Notes under the pieces: model-generated
The model's database searches: none
Told to the model about the DNA's origin: nothing
The model's input: the letters and a program-made list of their open reading frames with translations, nothing else
Origin: Gymnodinialimonas sp. 202GB13-11
GTDB taxonomy: Bacteria; Pseudomonadota; Alphaproteobacteria; Rhodobacterales; Rhodobacteraceae
Assembly: GCF_040932485.1 (NCBI RefSeq)
Contig: NZ_JBFRBH010000001.1
Span: 744,001 to 808,000, forward strand
Direction of reading: 5' to 3'
DNA length: 64,000 bases
Part shown: in pieces, positions 34,724-44,133 of the stretch
Layout: the number at the start of each line of letters is the position of its first letter
Position numbering within the stretch: the stretch's first letter is position 1
Position numbers and translations under genes: made by a program

Positions 34724-35382
34724 TTCAAGCCCTTCAGATAGGGCTCCCACAGATCAAGCGTGACCTTGTCGCCTGGGGCGGCGCGCTCGCCCCAAAGCGT
34801 GCACGCCTCGAAGCTGACTTTGTAGAGCCAAGTGGGCTGCTCACCTTCGCCGCGCGCATTGGTGTCGGGAAAGACGTGGTGGCCATGGACCCGTTCGATC
34901 ACACCAAGCTTGTCGCGGGCATAGCGGGGCAGGCGGGTGTGGCTGTCCGGGTGGATGTTGATGGTATGTACGCGGTCGCCGGGGGCGAAGGCGGGCTGCG
35001 TTTCCGCCGGGCGATCCACAGGGCCACCTTTCGCCAAAGCGGAAGGAACGTCGGTACTCCAAAGAGTGCGTTTGACAGGCACGGGGTCGGTGATCGCGTG
35101 GCCATTGGCCAGCTCACCTTCGGTGATCATGCCACGTTCCAGCATCAGCTTCGTCGCGGCCTTGAGCCAGATCTCATAGTAGCTATCGCTGATGTACTCG
35201 GCGGGCGGCAGGCTTTCGCGAGCGAAGCGGGATTGGTCGAGGTTCCATTGCCCTGCGGCACCTAGGGCCACGACCATGCCCATCACGCGGGCTTCCCAAT
35301 CGGCATGGAAATTGGGCTCGTTTTCCTCAGGCACAATTGGGCCAAAGCCCATCATTCCGCCCAGGTCCGCCCCGCCGTTCAT
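34720..35382 (-). CDS. nthB: Nitrile hydratase subunit beta
   Basis: The beta subunit of the nitrile-to-amide hydratase. It is 220 residues and starts with the family-typical MNGGADLGGMMGFGPI. SYYEIWLKAATKLMLERGMI and the C-terminal barrel (FAPGDRVHTINIHPDSHTRL, RYARDKLGVIERVHGHHVFP) contribute the conserved Arg residues that contact the alpha-subunit metal claw. Overlaps of four bases with both neighbours show a tight nthA-nthB-accessory operon. Confidence 0.96.
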   Translation of the reverse strand: MNGGADLGGMMGFGPIVPEENEPNFHADWEARVMGMVVALGAAGQWNLDQSRFARESLPPAEYISDSYYEIWLKAATKLMLERGMITEGELANGHAITDPVPVKRTLWSTDVPSALAKGGPVDRPAETQPAFAPGDRVHTINIHPDSHTRLPRYARDKLGVIERVHGHHVFPDTNARGEGEQPTWLYKVSFEACTLWGERAAPGDKVTLDLWEPYLKGLK

Positions 35383-35978
35383 GGCGCGTCCGCCAGGGCT
35401 GTGCCGATCATGCTGTCGCGGTTCACCAACTTGGCGAGTTCGCCCTCGGACCAGCCCTCAGTGCCTTTGGGGCGTTCCGGGATCACCAGGTAACGCATCT
35501 CAGCCGTCGAGTCGTGAACGGTGATGGCGGTTCCATCCGGCAAGGTCAGCCCGAAATCTGCGAGCACCCCTCCCGGGTCGATCACAGCGCGGGAGCGGAA
35601 GGGCGGAGATTTGTACCAGACGGGCGGCAGGCCAAGCACCGACCACGGGTAGCAGGAGCACAGGGTGCAGACGACGAGGTGATGCTGACCCGGCCCATTG
35701 AACACCGCCTGCATATGTTCGCCTTGGCGGGACATGAAGCCAAGCGAGTGGATCGCGGCCGTCGCATCCTTTTCAAGCCATGAACGGAACGCGGGATCAG
35801 ACCACGCCTTCGCCACGACATGGGCGCCGTTGCGCGGCCCAATCTCCGTCTCGTAGGTCTGGATGATCGCGTCGACGGCCTCCGGGTCGATATAACCCTT
35901 CTCGGTCAGCACGGTTTCCAGCGCGCGAACGCGGGCCTCGATATCCGTCATGTGGGAATGGTCAGCATGGTCGTGCAT
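35379..35978 (-). CDS. nthA: Nitrile hydratase subunit alpha, cobalt-type
   Basis: The catalytic subunit of 199 residues. The metal claw is VCTLCSC (Cys104, Cys107, Ser108, Cys109). Thr at the second position marks the Co(III) type; the Fe type has Ser there. A His-rich N-terminus (MHDHADHSH) precedes ALETVLTEKGYIDPEAVDA. The ATG at 35978 is preferred over that at 35951 because homologues have similar His-rich leaders, although no strong ribosome site is seen. The frame stays open far upstream inside the GH13 gene; that part is not coding. The cobalt requirement fits the neighbouring cobalamin/CobW locus. Confidence 0.95.
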   Translation of the reverse strand: MHDHADHSHMTDIEARVRALETVLTEKGYIDPEAVDAIIQTYETEIGPRNGAHVVAKAWSDPAFRSWLEKDATAAIHSLGFMSRQGEHMQAVFNGPGQHHLVVCTLCSCYPWSVLGLPPVWYKSPPFRSRAVIDPGGVLADFGLTLPDGTAITVHDSTAEMRYLVIPERPKGTEGWSEGELAKLVNRDSMIGTALADAP

Positions 35979-36107
35979 TGCGAGCCTATGGGGACGTTGC
36001 TTTGCGGATACACTGCCCCGGATTGCACTAGAGGGCCAGCCATTCGCGCCGTGCCTGTATGGCCGGGTGCTGTTAACACGAGCGCTCGATTCGAGAGGAG
36101 CCTTCCC

Positions 36108-37724
36108 ATGTCCGATTGGTGGCGCAACGCCGTGATCTATCAGGTCTACCCGCGGTCCTATCAGGACGATAACGGCGATGGTGTGGGCGACCTGCCCGGC
36201 ATCACACGACGGCTGCCTCATATCGCCTCGCTTGGGGTGGATTGCATCTGGATCAGCCCGGTTTTCACCTCGCCGCAGAAGGACATGGGCTACGATGTTA
36301 GCGACTATTGCGACGTGGACCCGCTGTTCGGAACGCTCGCTGATTTCGATACGCTGATCGAAACCGCCCATGGGCTTGGCCTGAAGGTCATAACGGACCA
36401 GGTGCTCTCGCACACCTCGGACCAGCACCCATGGTTCAAGGAAAGCCGGGTCAGTCGCGATAACAAGCGCGCCGATTGGTATGTCTGGGCCGACCCGTTG
36501 CCCGATGGCTCGCCGCCCACCAACTGGCACAGCCATTTTGGTGGACCAGCTTGGGAGTTCGACCCTCAACGCGGCCAATACTACCTGCACAACTTCCTCG
36601 CTGAGCAGCCGGATTTGAACTTCCACAACCCTGATGTGCAGGACGCCATTCTCGAGACCTGCCGCTTCTGGCTGGACCGGGGGCTCGACGGCTTCCGCCT
36701 CGATACCGTGAACTACTACGTCCACGACCAGAAGCTGCGCTCCAACCCGCCTGCGCAGAAGGGGCCGCAGGTGATGGCGACCGACCTCTACGGGATGCAG
36801 GACAACATCTACAATAAGAATCGGCCAGAGAACCTTGAATTCATTGAGCGTTTGCGCGCCCTGACCGATGAATACGCCGACATCATGATGGTGGGCGAAG
36901 TGGGCGATATGGGCGACCGGTCCATCAAGCTGATGGGCGAATATACCCAAGGAAAGCATCGCCTGCACATGGCCTATTCCTTTGCCATGCTCAGCCCCGA
37001 ATTCAGCGCTGATCACTTCCGGTCCTGCATCGAAGGCTTCCAGCAGGGCGCACCGGAAGGACATCCGAAATGGTCTTTCTCGAACCACGACGTCGAACGG
37101 CATGTATCCCGGTGGGCTGATCATTCCGTGTCCGACGATGATATGGCACGGCTGGCTTGCGCCATGCTGATGTCGTTCGAGGGTGCAATCGGAATTTACC
37201 AGGGCGAAGAGCTTGGTCAGACTGAGACCGAGCTTGTCTATGAGGAACTGACGGACCCGCCCGCATTGCGGTTTTGGCCCGCCGTGAAGGGCCGCGATGG
37301 CTGCCGTACGCCGATGGTTTGGGAGTCCGCTGCCGACAATGCGGGATTCTCGACCGGCACGCCATGGTTGCCCGTGAAAGCGCCGCAAGCTGCACGCGCT
37401 GTTGATATTCAGGGCGCAGCAGGGACCATTCTTGCCTTCTACCGTGATGCGATTGCTTTTCGGATATCGAACCCTGCCCTGCAAAAAGGGCGGACAACGT
37501 TCCTCAATCTACCGGAACCTTTGCTGGCTTTTCAGCGCGAGGCAGAGGGGCAGATGATTACCTGCATATTCAACCTTTCTGCGGAGCCTCAGAGCCTCAC
37601 CATCAATGGCGAGGCCTCACTCATTGGGCCAAAGAATAGTGAACTGGCGGGGCACGGTTTGACACTGCCCGGCAACGGCTTTGCATACCTGCACCATTCG
37701 GGAGAGCTGCGTCTGTCGGCTTGA
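36108..37724 (+). CDS. GH13 alpha-glucosidase
   Basis: A 538-residue cytoplasmic alpha-glucosidase of the oligo-1,6-glucosidase/AglA type. Catalytic residues fit: nucleophile Asp199 in DGFRLDTVN, acid/base Glu264 in MMVGEVGD and transition-state Asp328 in SFSNHDVERH. The N-terminus WWRNAVIYQVYPRSYQDDNG is standard. A ribosome site GAGAGGAGCC precedes the ATG. It stands alone, divergent from nthA, with tRNA-Gly 37 bases downstream. The substrate could be sucrose, maltose or trehalose-like disaccharides. Confidence 0.95.
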   Translation: MSDWWRNAVIYQVYPRSYQDDNGDGVGDLPGITRRLPHIASLGVDCIWISPVFTSPQKDMGYDVSDYCDVDPLFGTLADFDTLIETAHGLGLKVITDQVLSHTSDQHPWFKESRVSRDNKRADWYVWADPLPDGSPPTNWHSHFGGPAWEFDPQRGQYYLHNFLAEQPDLNFHNPDVQDAILETCRFWLDRGLDGFRLDTVNYYVHDQKLRSNPPAQKGPQVMATDLYGMQDNIYNKNRPENLEFIERLRALTDEYADIMMVGEVGDMGDRSIKLMGEYTQGKHRLHMAYSFAMLSPEFSADHFRSCIEGFQQGAPEGHPKWSFSNHDVERHVSRWADHSVSDDDMARLACAMLMSFEGAIGIYQGEELGQTETELVYEELTDPPALRFWPAVKGRDGCRTPMVWESAADNAGFSTGTPWLPVKAPQAARAVDIQGAAGTILAFYRDAIAFRISNPALQKGRTTFLNLPEPLLAFQREAEGQMITCIFNLSAEPQSLTINGEASLIGPKNSELAGHGLTLPGNGFAYLHHSGELRLSA

Positions 37725-37761
37725 CGGCACGGCGATCATTCCATAGGTCAAGCGATGCAAC

Positions 37762-37835
37762 GCGGGCGTTGTGTAATGGTAAGACCTCAGCCTTCCAAGC
37801 TGATGATACGGGTTCGATTCCCGTCGCCCGCTCCA
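37762..37835 (+). tRNA. tRNA-Gly (anticodon TCC)
   Basis: A complete cloverleaf: acceptor GCGGGCG with CGCCCGC, anticodon stem TCAGC/GCTGA with loop CTTCCAA, T-arm ACGGG-TTCGATT-CCCGT, discriminator T and encoded CCA. Confidence 0.95.
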
Positions 37836-37925
37836 TCCTACCAACTGTTAACGTGACACCACGCGCCCTTGCGGCGGGCACGGGCTGGTTGTACCCCTTT
37901 GAAATCTTGAAGCGACCTCAGTGAC

Positions 37926-39740
37926 ATGGCTAGCGATCAGACCACGCCAAATGCACCGCCGCCCTCCGCCAATGAGGAGCGTGAGCGGTCAAAACGCATC
38001 GGCAGCCTGAAGGGGCTTTTGCCGTTCATGGCGCCTTACAAATTGATGCTACTCGGGGCCGGTGCCGCACTGGTGCTGACGGCGATTGTATCGCTGACTT
38101 TGCCCTTGGCCGTGCGCCGCGTTGTGGACGGGTTTGAGACGGAAAGTGTCGAGCTTCTGGATCAATACTTCCTTGCAGCGCTTGGCATTGCAGGGCTATT
38201 GGCGCTTGGCACAGGACTGCGCTACTACCTTGTGACGCGCTTGGGTGAGCGGGTGATCGCGGACATTCGCAAGGCCGTTTTCGACCGAATGATCGGGATG
38301 AGCCCTGCGTTCTACGAGCGCATCATGACGGGCGAAGTGCTGAGCCGGATCACCACCGATACAACGCTACTGTTGAGCGTGATCTCTTCAAGTGTCTCGG
38401 TCGCTTTGCGCAATCTGCTGATCCTGATCGGCGGCATTGGCCTGATGCTTTGGACTTCGCCCAAACTGACCGGGGCAGTCTTGCTGATCGTGCCCGCTGT
38501 CATCGTACCCATTGTCGTACTGGGCCGCCGTGTTCGCAAACTGAGCCGTGAGAACCAGGACTGGATCGCGGAAAGCTCAGGCAATGCGTCTGAAGCTCTA
38601 TTGGCTGCGCAGACTGTGCAGGCCTTTACCCACGAACGCCCCTCTGCCGCACGGTTCGATGATGTGACGGAAAAGTCCTTTGGGTCCGCCAAGCAGCGCA
38701 TCGGGGTGCGCGCGGTGATGACCGTGATCGTCATCTCGCTGGTCTTCACCGGTATAGTCGGAGTTCTGTGGGTCGGCGCGCGTGATGTGCGGGCCGAAGA
38801 GATGTCCATCGGCGCCCTCATCCAGTTTCTGATCTACGCAATCATGGTTGCTGGATCGGTTGGAGCGCTATCGGAAATCTGGGGTGAGTTGCAGCGTGCG
38901 TCCGGTGCGACGGAGCGATTGATCGAGCTGCTCGATACCGAAGATAGCGTCGATGATCCAGTTAACGGGGCGCGCCTTCCAAAGGATGGCCGCGGGGAGA
39001 TCGCTTTCGAAAATGTCGAGTTCCGGTATCCGACACGACCTGAAACGGCGGCGCTGGATGGCGTGAGCTTTACGATTGCCCCAGGCGAGACAGTGGCACT
39101 GGTTGGCCCGTCGGGTGCCGGGAAGTCGACGGTATTTCAGCTTCTTATGCGATTCTACGATCCAGGCTCCGGCCAGGTCACAATGGACGGAATGGCGTTG
39201 CCGTTCATGGCGCGCGAAACCTTCCGCGCGGCCATGGCGCTCGTGCCCCAGGATCCCGTCATCTTCGCCGCATCTGCCCGCGAGAATATCCGCTTTGGCC
39301 GCCCCGATGCATCGGATGCCGAGGTTGAAGCCGCAGCAAAAGCGGCCGCCGCACATGAATTCCTTAGCGTCTTGCCGCAGGGGTATGACACCTATGTCGG
39401 CGAACGTGGCCTGATGTTGTCCGGCGGACAGAAACAGCGCATCGCCATTGCCCGCGCGATCCTGCGCGACGCTCCGATCCTGCTGTTGGACGAAGCGACA
39501 AGTGCGTTGGATGCGGAATCTGAACGCGCAGTGCAAGACGCCGTGGGCGAGCTTTCCAAGACCCGCACCACCCTGATCGTGGCCCACCGTCTTGCCACGG
39601 TAAAACAGGCAGACCGCATCCTGGTCTTCGATCAGGGCCGCATCGTCGCCGAAGGCACGCACGATGAGCTTGTGGCCCAAGGTGGCCTCTATGCGCGTCT
39701 GGCGCAGTTGCAGTTCACGGCAGGTTTGGCAGCAGAATAG
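37926..39740 (+). CDS. ABC exporter, fused permease and ATPase (MsbA/lipid A-type)
   Basis: A 604-residue half-transporter that dimerises in the inner membrane. Residues about 35-320 hold six membrane segments (including LMLLGAGAALVLTAIVSLTL). The ATPase has Walker A LVGPSGAGKSTVFQLLMRFY, signature LSGGQKQRIAIARAIL, Walker B ILLLDEATSALD and the H-loop IVAHRLATV. It probably exports lipids or hydrophobic compounds. Monocistronic; a start at 37926 gives a Pro-rich N-terminal tail. Confidence 0.93.
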   Translation: MASDQTTPNAPPPSANEERERSKRIGSLKGLLPFMAPYKLMLLGAGAALVLTAIVSLTLPLAVRRVVDGFETESVELLDQYFLAALGIAGLLALGTGLRYYLVTRLGERVIADIRKAVFDRMIGMSPAFYERIMTGEVLSRITTDTTLLLSVISSSVSVALRNLLILIGGIGLMLWTSPKLTGAVLLIVPAVIVPIVVLGRRVRKLSRENQDWIAESSGNASEALLAAQTVQAFTHERPSAARFDDVTEKSFGSAKQRIGVRAVMTVIVISLVFTGIVGVLWVGARDVRAEEMSIGALIQFLIYAIMVAGSVGALSEIWGELQRASGATERLIELLDTEDSVDDPVNGARLPKDGRGEIAFENVEFRYPTRPETAALDGVSFTIAPGETVALVGPSGAGKSTVFQLLMRFYDPGSGQVTMDGMALPFMARETFRAAMALVPQDPVIFAASARENIRFGRPDASDAEVEAAAKAAAAHEFLSVLPQGYDTYVGERGLMLSGGQKQRIAIARAILRDAPILLLDEATSALDAESERAVQDAVGELSKTRTTLIVAHRLATVKQADRILVFDQGRIVAEGTHDELVAQGGLYARLAQLQFTAGLAAE

Positions 39741-39844
39741 CGCTTCAACGCCGCGTCATAGTTGCACGCGACACGACTTTCCCCGATGCTTCCCGGACGA
39801 GGCGCTGACCAACGGCGCCCGCAGGGAGAGAAGGGGAGGAAGCG

Positions 39845-41737
39845 ATGGGCCAGTTTGCCACGCTCGAAGACATCAAGGCGATTGAGCGGGAACAGCCTTG
39901 GCCACAAAGCCAGCCAGCGACCACGCTCTACGAGTTGTTGACCAAGACCAAGGACGCCCACGGGCCCCTGAATGCGATCACCTTTCAGCTTCTGTCAGGC
40001 CCTACCGATCACGCTGAAACGCTTACCTGGAATGAATTCCATGGCCGCGTGACGCAAGCCGCAAACCTGTTCCGGTCCCTCGGCGTCGGCCCGAATGACA
40101 CGATCGCCTACATCCTTCCCAATTGTAACGAAACGGCGGTGACGCTGTTGGGCGGTGCGGTGGCTGGGATCGTGAACCCAATCAATCCGCTGCTGGAGGC
40201 CGAGCAGATCGGCTCCATCCTGCGCGAGACGAACGCCAAGGTCGTTGTCACTCTCAAAGCGTTCCCCAAGACGGATGTTGCGCAAAAGGTAGCTGAGGCC
40301 CTGACCCATGCGCCCAATGTCCAGACGGTACTGGAAGTCGATCTTCTGCGTTACCTGACCGGCTTGAAAAAGTTCATCGTGCCACTGATCCGGCCCAAGA
40401 ATCCGGTCTCCCACAGCGCCCGCGTGCTCGGCTTTAATGCTGAATGTGCCAAGCAACCCAAAACGCTTTCGTTCGACGACCCGAAGGAAGATCGTGTTGC
40501 CTGCTATTTCCACACGGGCGGCACGACTGGGATGCCAAAGGTCGCGCAGCACAAATACTCGGGCATGATCTACAACGGCTGGATCGGTCACACGCTCCTG
40601 TTCACCGAGCAGGATAATATCATCTGCCCCCTGCCGTTGTTCCACGTTTTTGCCTGCCACGTCATCCTGATGGCCTCTGTCGCGTCTGGCGCGCATGTGG
40701 TTTTCCCCACACCTCAAGGCTACCGCGGCGACGGCGTGTTCGACAATTTCTGGAAGCTTGTCGAGCGTTGGAAGATCAGTTTCATCATCACCGTGCCCAC
40801 GGCCATTTCGGCGATGATGCAGCGCCCGGTTGATGCCGACGTTTCATCGGTGAAGACCGCCTTCTCTGGCTCCGCGCCGCTGCCGGTTGAGTTGTTTAAC
40901 CGGTTTGAGAAAGCCACTGGTGTTACGCTGATCGAAGGCTACGGCCTGACTGAGGCCACATGCCTTGTGTCCTGTAACCCCGTTGATGGCGAGAAAAAGA
41001 TCGGCTCCATCGGTTTTCCATTCCCGCACACGGACGTGAAAATCGTTTGCGACACGCCCGAAGGGCCGACCGAATGCGGGCCGGACGCAGTTGGGGAAAT
41101 CTGTATTTCAAATCCGGGCGTCTTTGCCGGCCAGACCTACACCGAGGTCGAAAAGAACAAAGACTTATTCTATTATGACAACTACCTACGCACCGGTGAT
41201 CTTGGCCGCATGGATCCGGACGGCTACCTCTGGATCACAGGCCGCGCGAAGGACCTGATCATTCGCGGTGGGCACAATATAGACCCCGCCGAGATTGAAG
41301 AGGCGCTGGCCGGTCACGACGCTGTTGCTTTCGCTGGGGCGATTGGCCAGCCCGACTCTTTTGCGGGCGAATTGCCATGTGTGTATGTGGAGCTTGTGGA
41401 TGGCGCGAACGTGACCGAAGCCGACCTGATGGCCCACGCCGCCGAGCATATCCATGAGCGTGCTGCGATCCCCAAGCATCTGGAAGTGCTGGAGGAACTG
41501 CCGAAAACTGCTGTGGGCAAAGTCTTCAAGCCCGACTTGCGCAAGATGGCCATCACCCGCGTCTATAACGGCGCGTTGGAAAAAGCCGGTCACGCCGCGC
41601 GCGTCGTCTCTGTTACCGAGGATAAGAAGCGTGGGCTAGTGGCCCATATTGCCCGCAATGGCGAGGCAGATGAAGGTGGGGTTAAGGCTGTACTTGGTGA
41701 GTTCACGCGACCGTGGGATTGGCACGACGCCGCCTAA
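39845..41737 (+). CDS. Acyl-CoA synthetase (AMP-forming)
   Basis: A 630-residue ANL enzyme that activates a carboxylic acid as its CoA thioester. The AMP-binding P-loop is YFHTGGTTGMPKVAQHKY, followed by LIEGYGLTEATCLVSCNP, the hinge region YLRTGDLGRMDPDGYLWITG and the catalytic Lys in LPKTAVGKVFKPDLRKMAI. A GGGGAGGAAGCG ribosome site precedes the ATG. It may feed the beta-oxidation enzymes near the left edge. The next gene overlaps its stop (TAATG). Confidence 0.93.
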   Translation: MGQFATLEDIKAIEREQPWPQSQPATTLYELLTKTKDAHGPLNAITFQLLSGPTDHAETLTWNEFHGRVTQAANLFRSLGVGPNDTIAYILPNCNETAVTLLGGAVAGIVNPINPLLEAEQIGSILRETNAKVVVTLKAFPKTDVAQKVAEALTHAPNVQTVLEVDLLRYLTGLKKFIVPLIRPKNPVSHSARVLGFNAECAKQPKTLSFDDPKEDRVACYFHTGGTTGMPKVAQHKYSGMIYNGWIGHTLLFTEQDNIICPLPLFHVFACHVILMASVASGAHVVFPTPQGYRGDGVFDNFWKLVERWKISFIITVPTAISAMMQRPVDADVSSVKTAFSGSAPLPVELFNRFEKATGVTLIEGYGLTEATCLVSCNPVDGEKKIGSIGFPFPHTDVKIVCDTPEGPTECGPDAVGEICISNPGVFAGQTYTEVEKNKDLFYYDNYLRTGDLGRMDPDGYLWITGRAKDLIIRGGHNIDPAEIEEALAGHDAVAFAGAIGQPDSFAGELPCVYVELVDGANVTEADLMAHAAEHIHERAAIPKHLEVLEELPKTAVGKVFKPDLRKMAITRVYNGALEKAGHAARVVSVTEDKKRGLVAHIARNGEADEGGVKAVLGEFTRPWDWHDAA

Positions 41738-42945
41738 TGGTTCTGACACTTTCCAACAATCAAGCGCGGCGGCTTTTCTTGGACCGGCACGCTTTGATGG
41801 AAGCGCCTTCCGGTCCTGCAAAGGGGGCCGCTCTGGCCGATCTGGTCCATCGCTTGGGCTTCGTGCAGGTCGACAGCGTGAATACCTTTGCGCGCGCCCA
41901 CGATTTGATCCTGTGGTCGCGACGGCAAAGCTACCGACCCGAAAGTCTGCGTTGGATCAACGATCGGGGCCGTGCCACATTTGAGCATTGGACACACGAC
42001 GCTTCAAAAATCCCGATGGCGTTCTATCCGATGTGGCGGATGAGGTTTGACCGCGACCGCGCGCGGCTGCACGCGAAATGGAAGGATTGGCACGGGCAGG
42101 GCTTTCATGCCGAGATTGACAAGGTTCTTGCGCATGTGCGCGACCATGGCGCGTGTTGCACCACTGACCTGGCTGAGGATGAAGCGGAAAAATCAACAGG
42201 TTGGTGGGATTGGCGGCCCTCAAAGGTTGCCCTCGAATACCTGTGGCGGGCCGGGGATTTGGCCGTGACCAAACGGCAGGGCTTTCGCAAGTTCTACGAT
42301 CTGTCCGAACGGGTTATTCCGCCCGAATACCTCAACGCGCGCATGACCGATGAGGAGATCGTAGATTGGGGCTGTTCGGCGGCGCTTGACCGTTTGGGTT
42401 TTGCGACAAGCGGCGAATTGGCTGCTTTCTTTGATTTGGTTCGCCCGCAGGATGCAAAGGCATGGGCCGCGCAAGCCTTGGCCGATGGGCGGTTGGTCGA
42501 GGTGGATGTGACGTGCGTGGATGGCCGTGTGCGGCGGTCCTTGGCTTGGCCGGATGTTGGGGATCGCATGGCGGATCTTCCTGATCCCAGCCCGCGCGTT
42601 CGGATTTTGTCGCCGTTCGATCCGGCTCTGCGTGACCGCAATCGGGCTGAGCGATTGTTCGGTTTCCATTACCGGATCGAGATTTTCGTGCCCGCCCCCA
42701 AAAGGCGCTATGGCTATTACGTATTCCCGGTGATGGAAGGCGCACGGCTGATCGGGCGCATCGACATGGCGAGAGAGGGCGAGGTGCTGGCCGTGCGTGC
42801 GTTCTGGCCGGAAAACAAGGTGCGCATGGGGCAGGGCAGAGTAGCACGGCTGACTGCTGAGCTTGAGCGGGCAGCCCGGTTCGGCGGGTGCGGCGCGTTG
42901 CGTTTCAGCGACGGCTGGCTGAAGGATACATTGCCGGCCAATTGA
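41737..42945 (+). CDS. YcaQ-like winged-helix DNA glycosylase family protein
   Basis: A 402-residue member of the HTH_42/YcaQ family; studied members unhook DNA interstrand crosslinks. Family features are ARRLFLDRHALM, LGFVQVDSVNTFARAHDLIL, the HWTHDASKIPMAFYPMWRMR block and RVRILSPFDPALRDRNRAERLFGFHYRIE near residue 290-315. I do not see the QxR/QxD motif placement clearly enough to claim activity. Coupled to the acyl-CoA synthetase by TAATG. Confidence 0.85.
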   Translation: MVLTLSNNQARRLFLDRHALMEAPSGPAKGAALADLVHRLGFVQVDSVNTFARAHDLILWSRRQSYRPESLRWINDRGRATFEHWTHDASKIPMAFYPMWRMRFDRDRARLHAKWKDWHGQGFHAEIDKVLAHVRDHGACCTTDLAEDEAEKSTGWWDWRPSKVALEYLWRAGDLAVTKRQGFRKFYDLSERVIPPEYLNARMTDEEIVDWGCSAALDRLGFATSGELAAFFDLVRPQDAKAWAAQALADGRLVEVDVTCVDGRVRRSLAWPDVGDRMADLPDPSPRVRILSPFDPALRDRNRAERLFGFHYRIEIFVPAPKRRYGYYVFPVMEGARLIGRIDMAREGEVLAVRAFWPENKVRMGQGRVARLTAELERAARFGGCGALRFSDGWLKDTLPAN

Positions 42946-42972
42946 CAGAAGAACCGATGTGCCGCTTCTGTA

Positions 42973-44133
42973 GTGAAGTTATCCACAAGAAGGCAATTGG
43001 TTTTGTTGTTGCAAAACAAATGGTTTTGGCGCGGTGTTCAAGTTCTCTTGGCGCTATTGCTCGTGTCCTGTACCCCCGCTGGGCCAAGCGGGGGTTCGTG
43101 TGCGCGGCCCGACTTGGCCTTTGCTGGCGACGTGTTGCTGCATTCCTTGATCCAAACCGATGCCGCCGGACGACCTGAGGGTTTTGCACCCGCTTTTGCC
43201 CCGATCACGGCCGCTTTGTCCCGGGCAGAGGTGACCGTCCTTAACCTTGAAGGGCCTGCTGCGCGCAATATTGGCCTTGGAAACAGCGAAATTGCTGATC
43301 CCGGCACGCTCTACGACAACCGTGCTTATACCGGGTTTCCTCGGTTCAACTACCACCCCTCCATCGCCGGTGTGCTGCGCAATGTGGGTGTGGATGTGGT
43401 GCAGACCGCAAACAATCACGCCTTGGATCGCGGCGGTCTCGGCGTTGATCTGACGCTTCAGGCGCTTGCGGAGGCCGGTTTGCCGGCCACCGGTACGATC
43501 CAGCGCGGGTCGGAGCCTGTTTGGCACGTGACTCGGTCGGTTGCGGGCAGAACTGTTGCCTTCGTGGCTTGCACATATTCAACGAATGGACTGACAAATG
43601 GGCGCAGTCAGGTGCTCAATTGTTATGGAAATCGCCCGTCTATTCCCTTCCTCATCCAAACTCTGTCAGCAACACAAGGAATTGACGCCGTTTTCCTGCT
43701 TCCCCATTGGGGGGCGGAGTATTCGGCGCGCCCAACCGCCCGCCAGCGCCGTTTGGCCCAAGCCGCAGCCGATGCAGGTGCAACAGCGGTTGTCGGCGCA
43801 CACCCCCATGTCTTGCAGCCCATCGAAACGCTCACCTCTAGGGACGGGCGGCAGGTTCCCGTGGCGTATTCGCTTGGAAACCTGATATCAAGCCAGTGGG
43901 CGTTGCCCCGTCGGACCGGGGCGATCCTTTACCTCGATCTTGCACAGGATGAGGCCGGGCGAACGATTGCCGCCAATGCGCGGTATTTGCCGACCCGTGT
44001 GGAACGCTTCGCACAGAGCGGTGTTGCGGTCTCGCCCGCTGCTCTTTTGCCAGCCGGTGGCCCTAGCCTCGCCCATGCACGTGCTGTTCTCGGTCCACGC
44101 GCGGTTGGCCCGGATGGGTGTCTGATTGACTAG
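42973..44133 (+). CDS. CapA-family lipoprotein (poly-gamma-glutamate-type metallophosphoesterase fold)
   Basis: 386 residues from a GTG start. A hydrophobic stretch ending LLVSC (Cys33) is a lipobox. The CapA fold shows LAFAGDVLLHS, VTVLNLEGPA, VDVVQTANNHALDRGG, VFLLPHWGAEY and AVVGAHPHVLQPIE, all metal-binding positions of calcineurin-like enzymes. Members act in capsule or envelope polymer metabolism. Its stop overlaps the stop of the convergent gene at 44130 (CTAG). Confidence 0.88.
   Translation: MKLSTRRQLVLLLQNKWFWRGVQVLLALLLVSCTPAGPSGGSCARPDLAFAGDVLLHSLIQTDAAGRPEGFAPAFAPITAALSRAEVTVLNLEGPAARNIGLGNSEIADPGTLYDNRAYTGFPRFNYHPSIAGVLRNVGVDVVQTANNHALDRGGLGVDLTLQALAEAGLPATGTIQRGSEPVWHVTRSVAGRTVAFVACTYSTNGLTNGRSQVLNCYGNRPSIPFLIQTLSATQGIDAVFLLPHWGAEYSARPTARQRRLAQAAADAGATAVVGAHPHVLQPIETLTSRDGRQVPVAYSLGNLISSQWALPRRTGAILYLDLAQDEAGRTIAANARYLPTRVERFAQSGVAVSPAALLPAGGPSLAHARAVLGPRAVGPDGCLID

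Noticed and set aside
35979-37484. Upstream extension of the nitrile hydratase alpha frame to about 700 codons
   Set aside because: The extension is antisense to the GH13 gene and unlike any alpha subunit; the domain begins at the chosen ATG.
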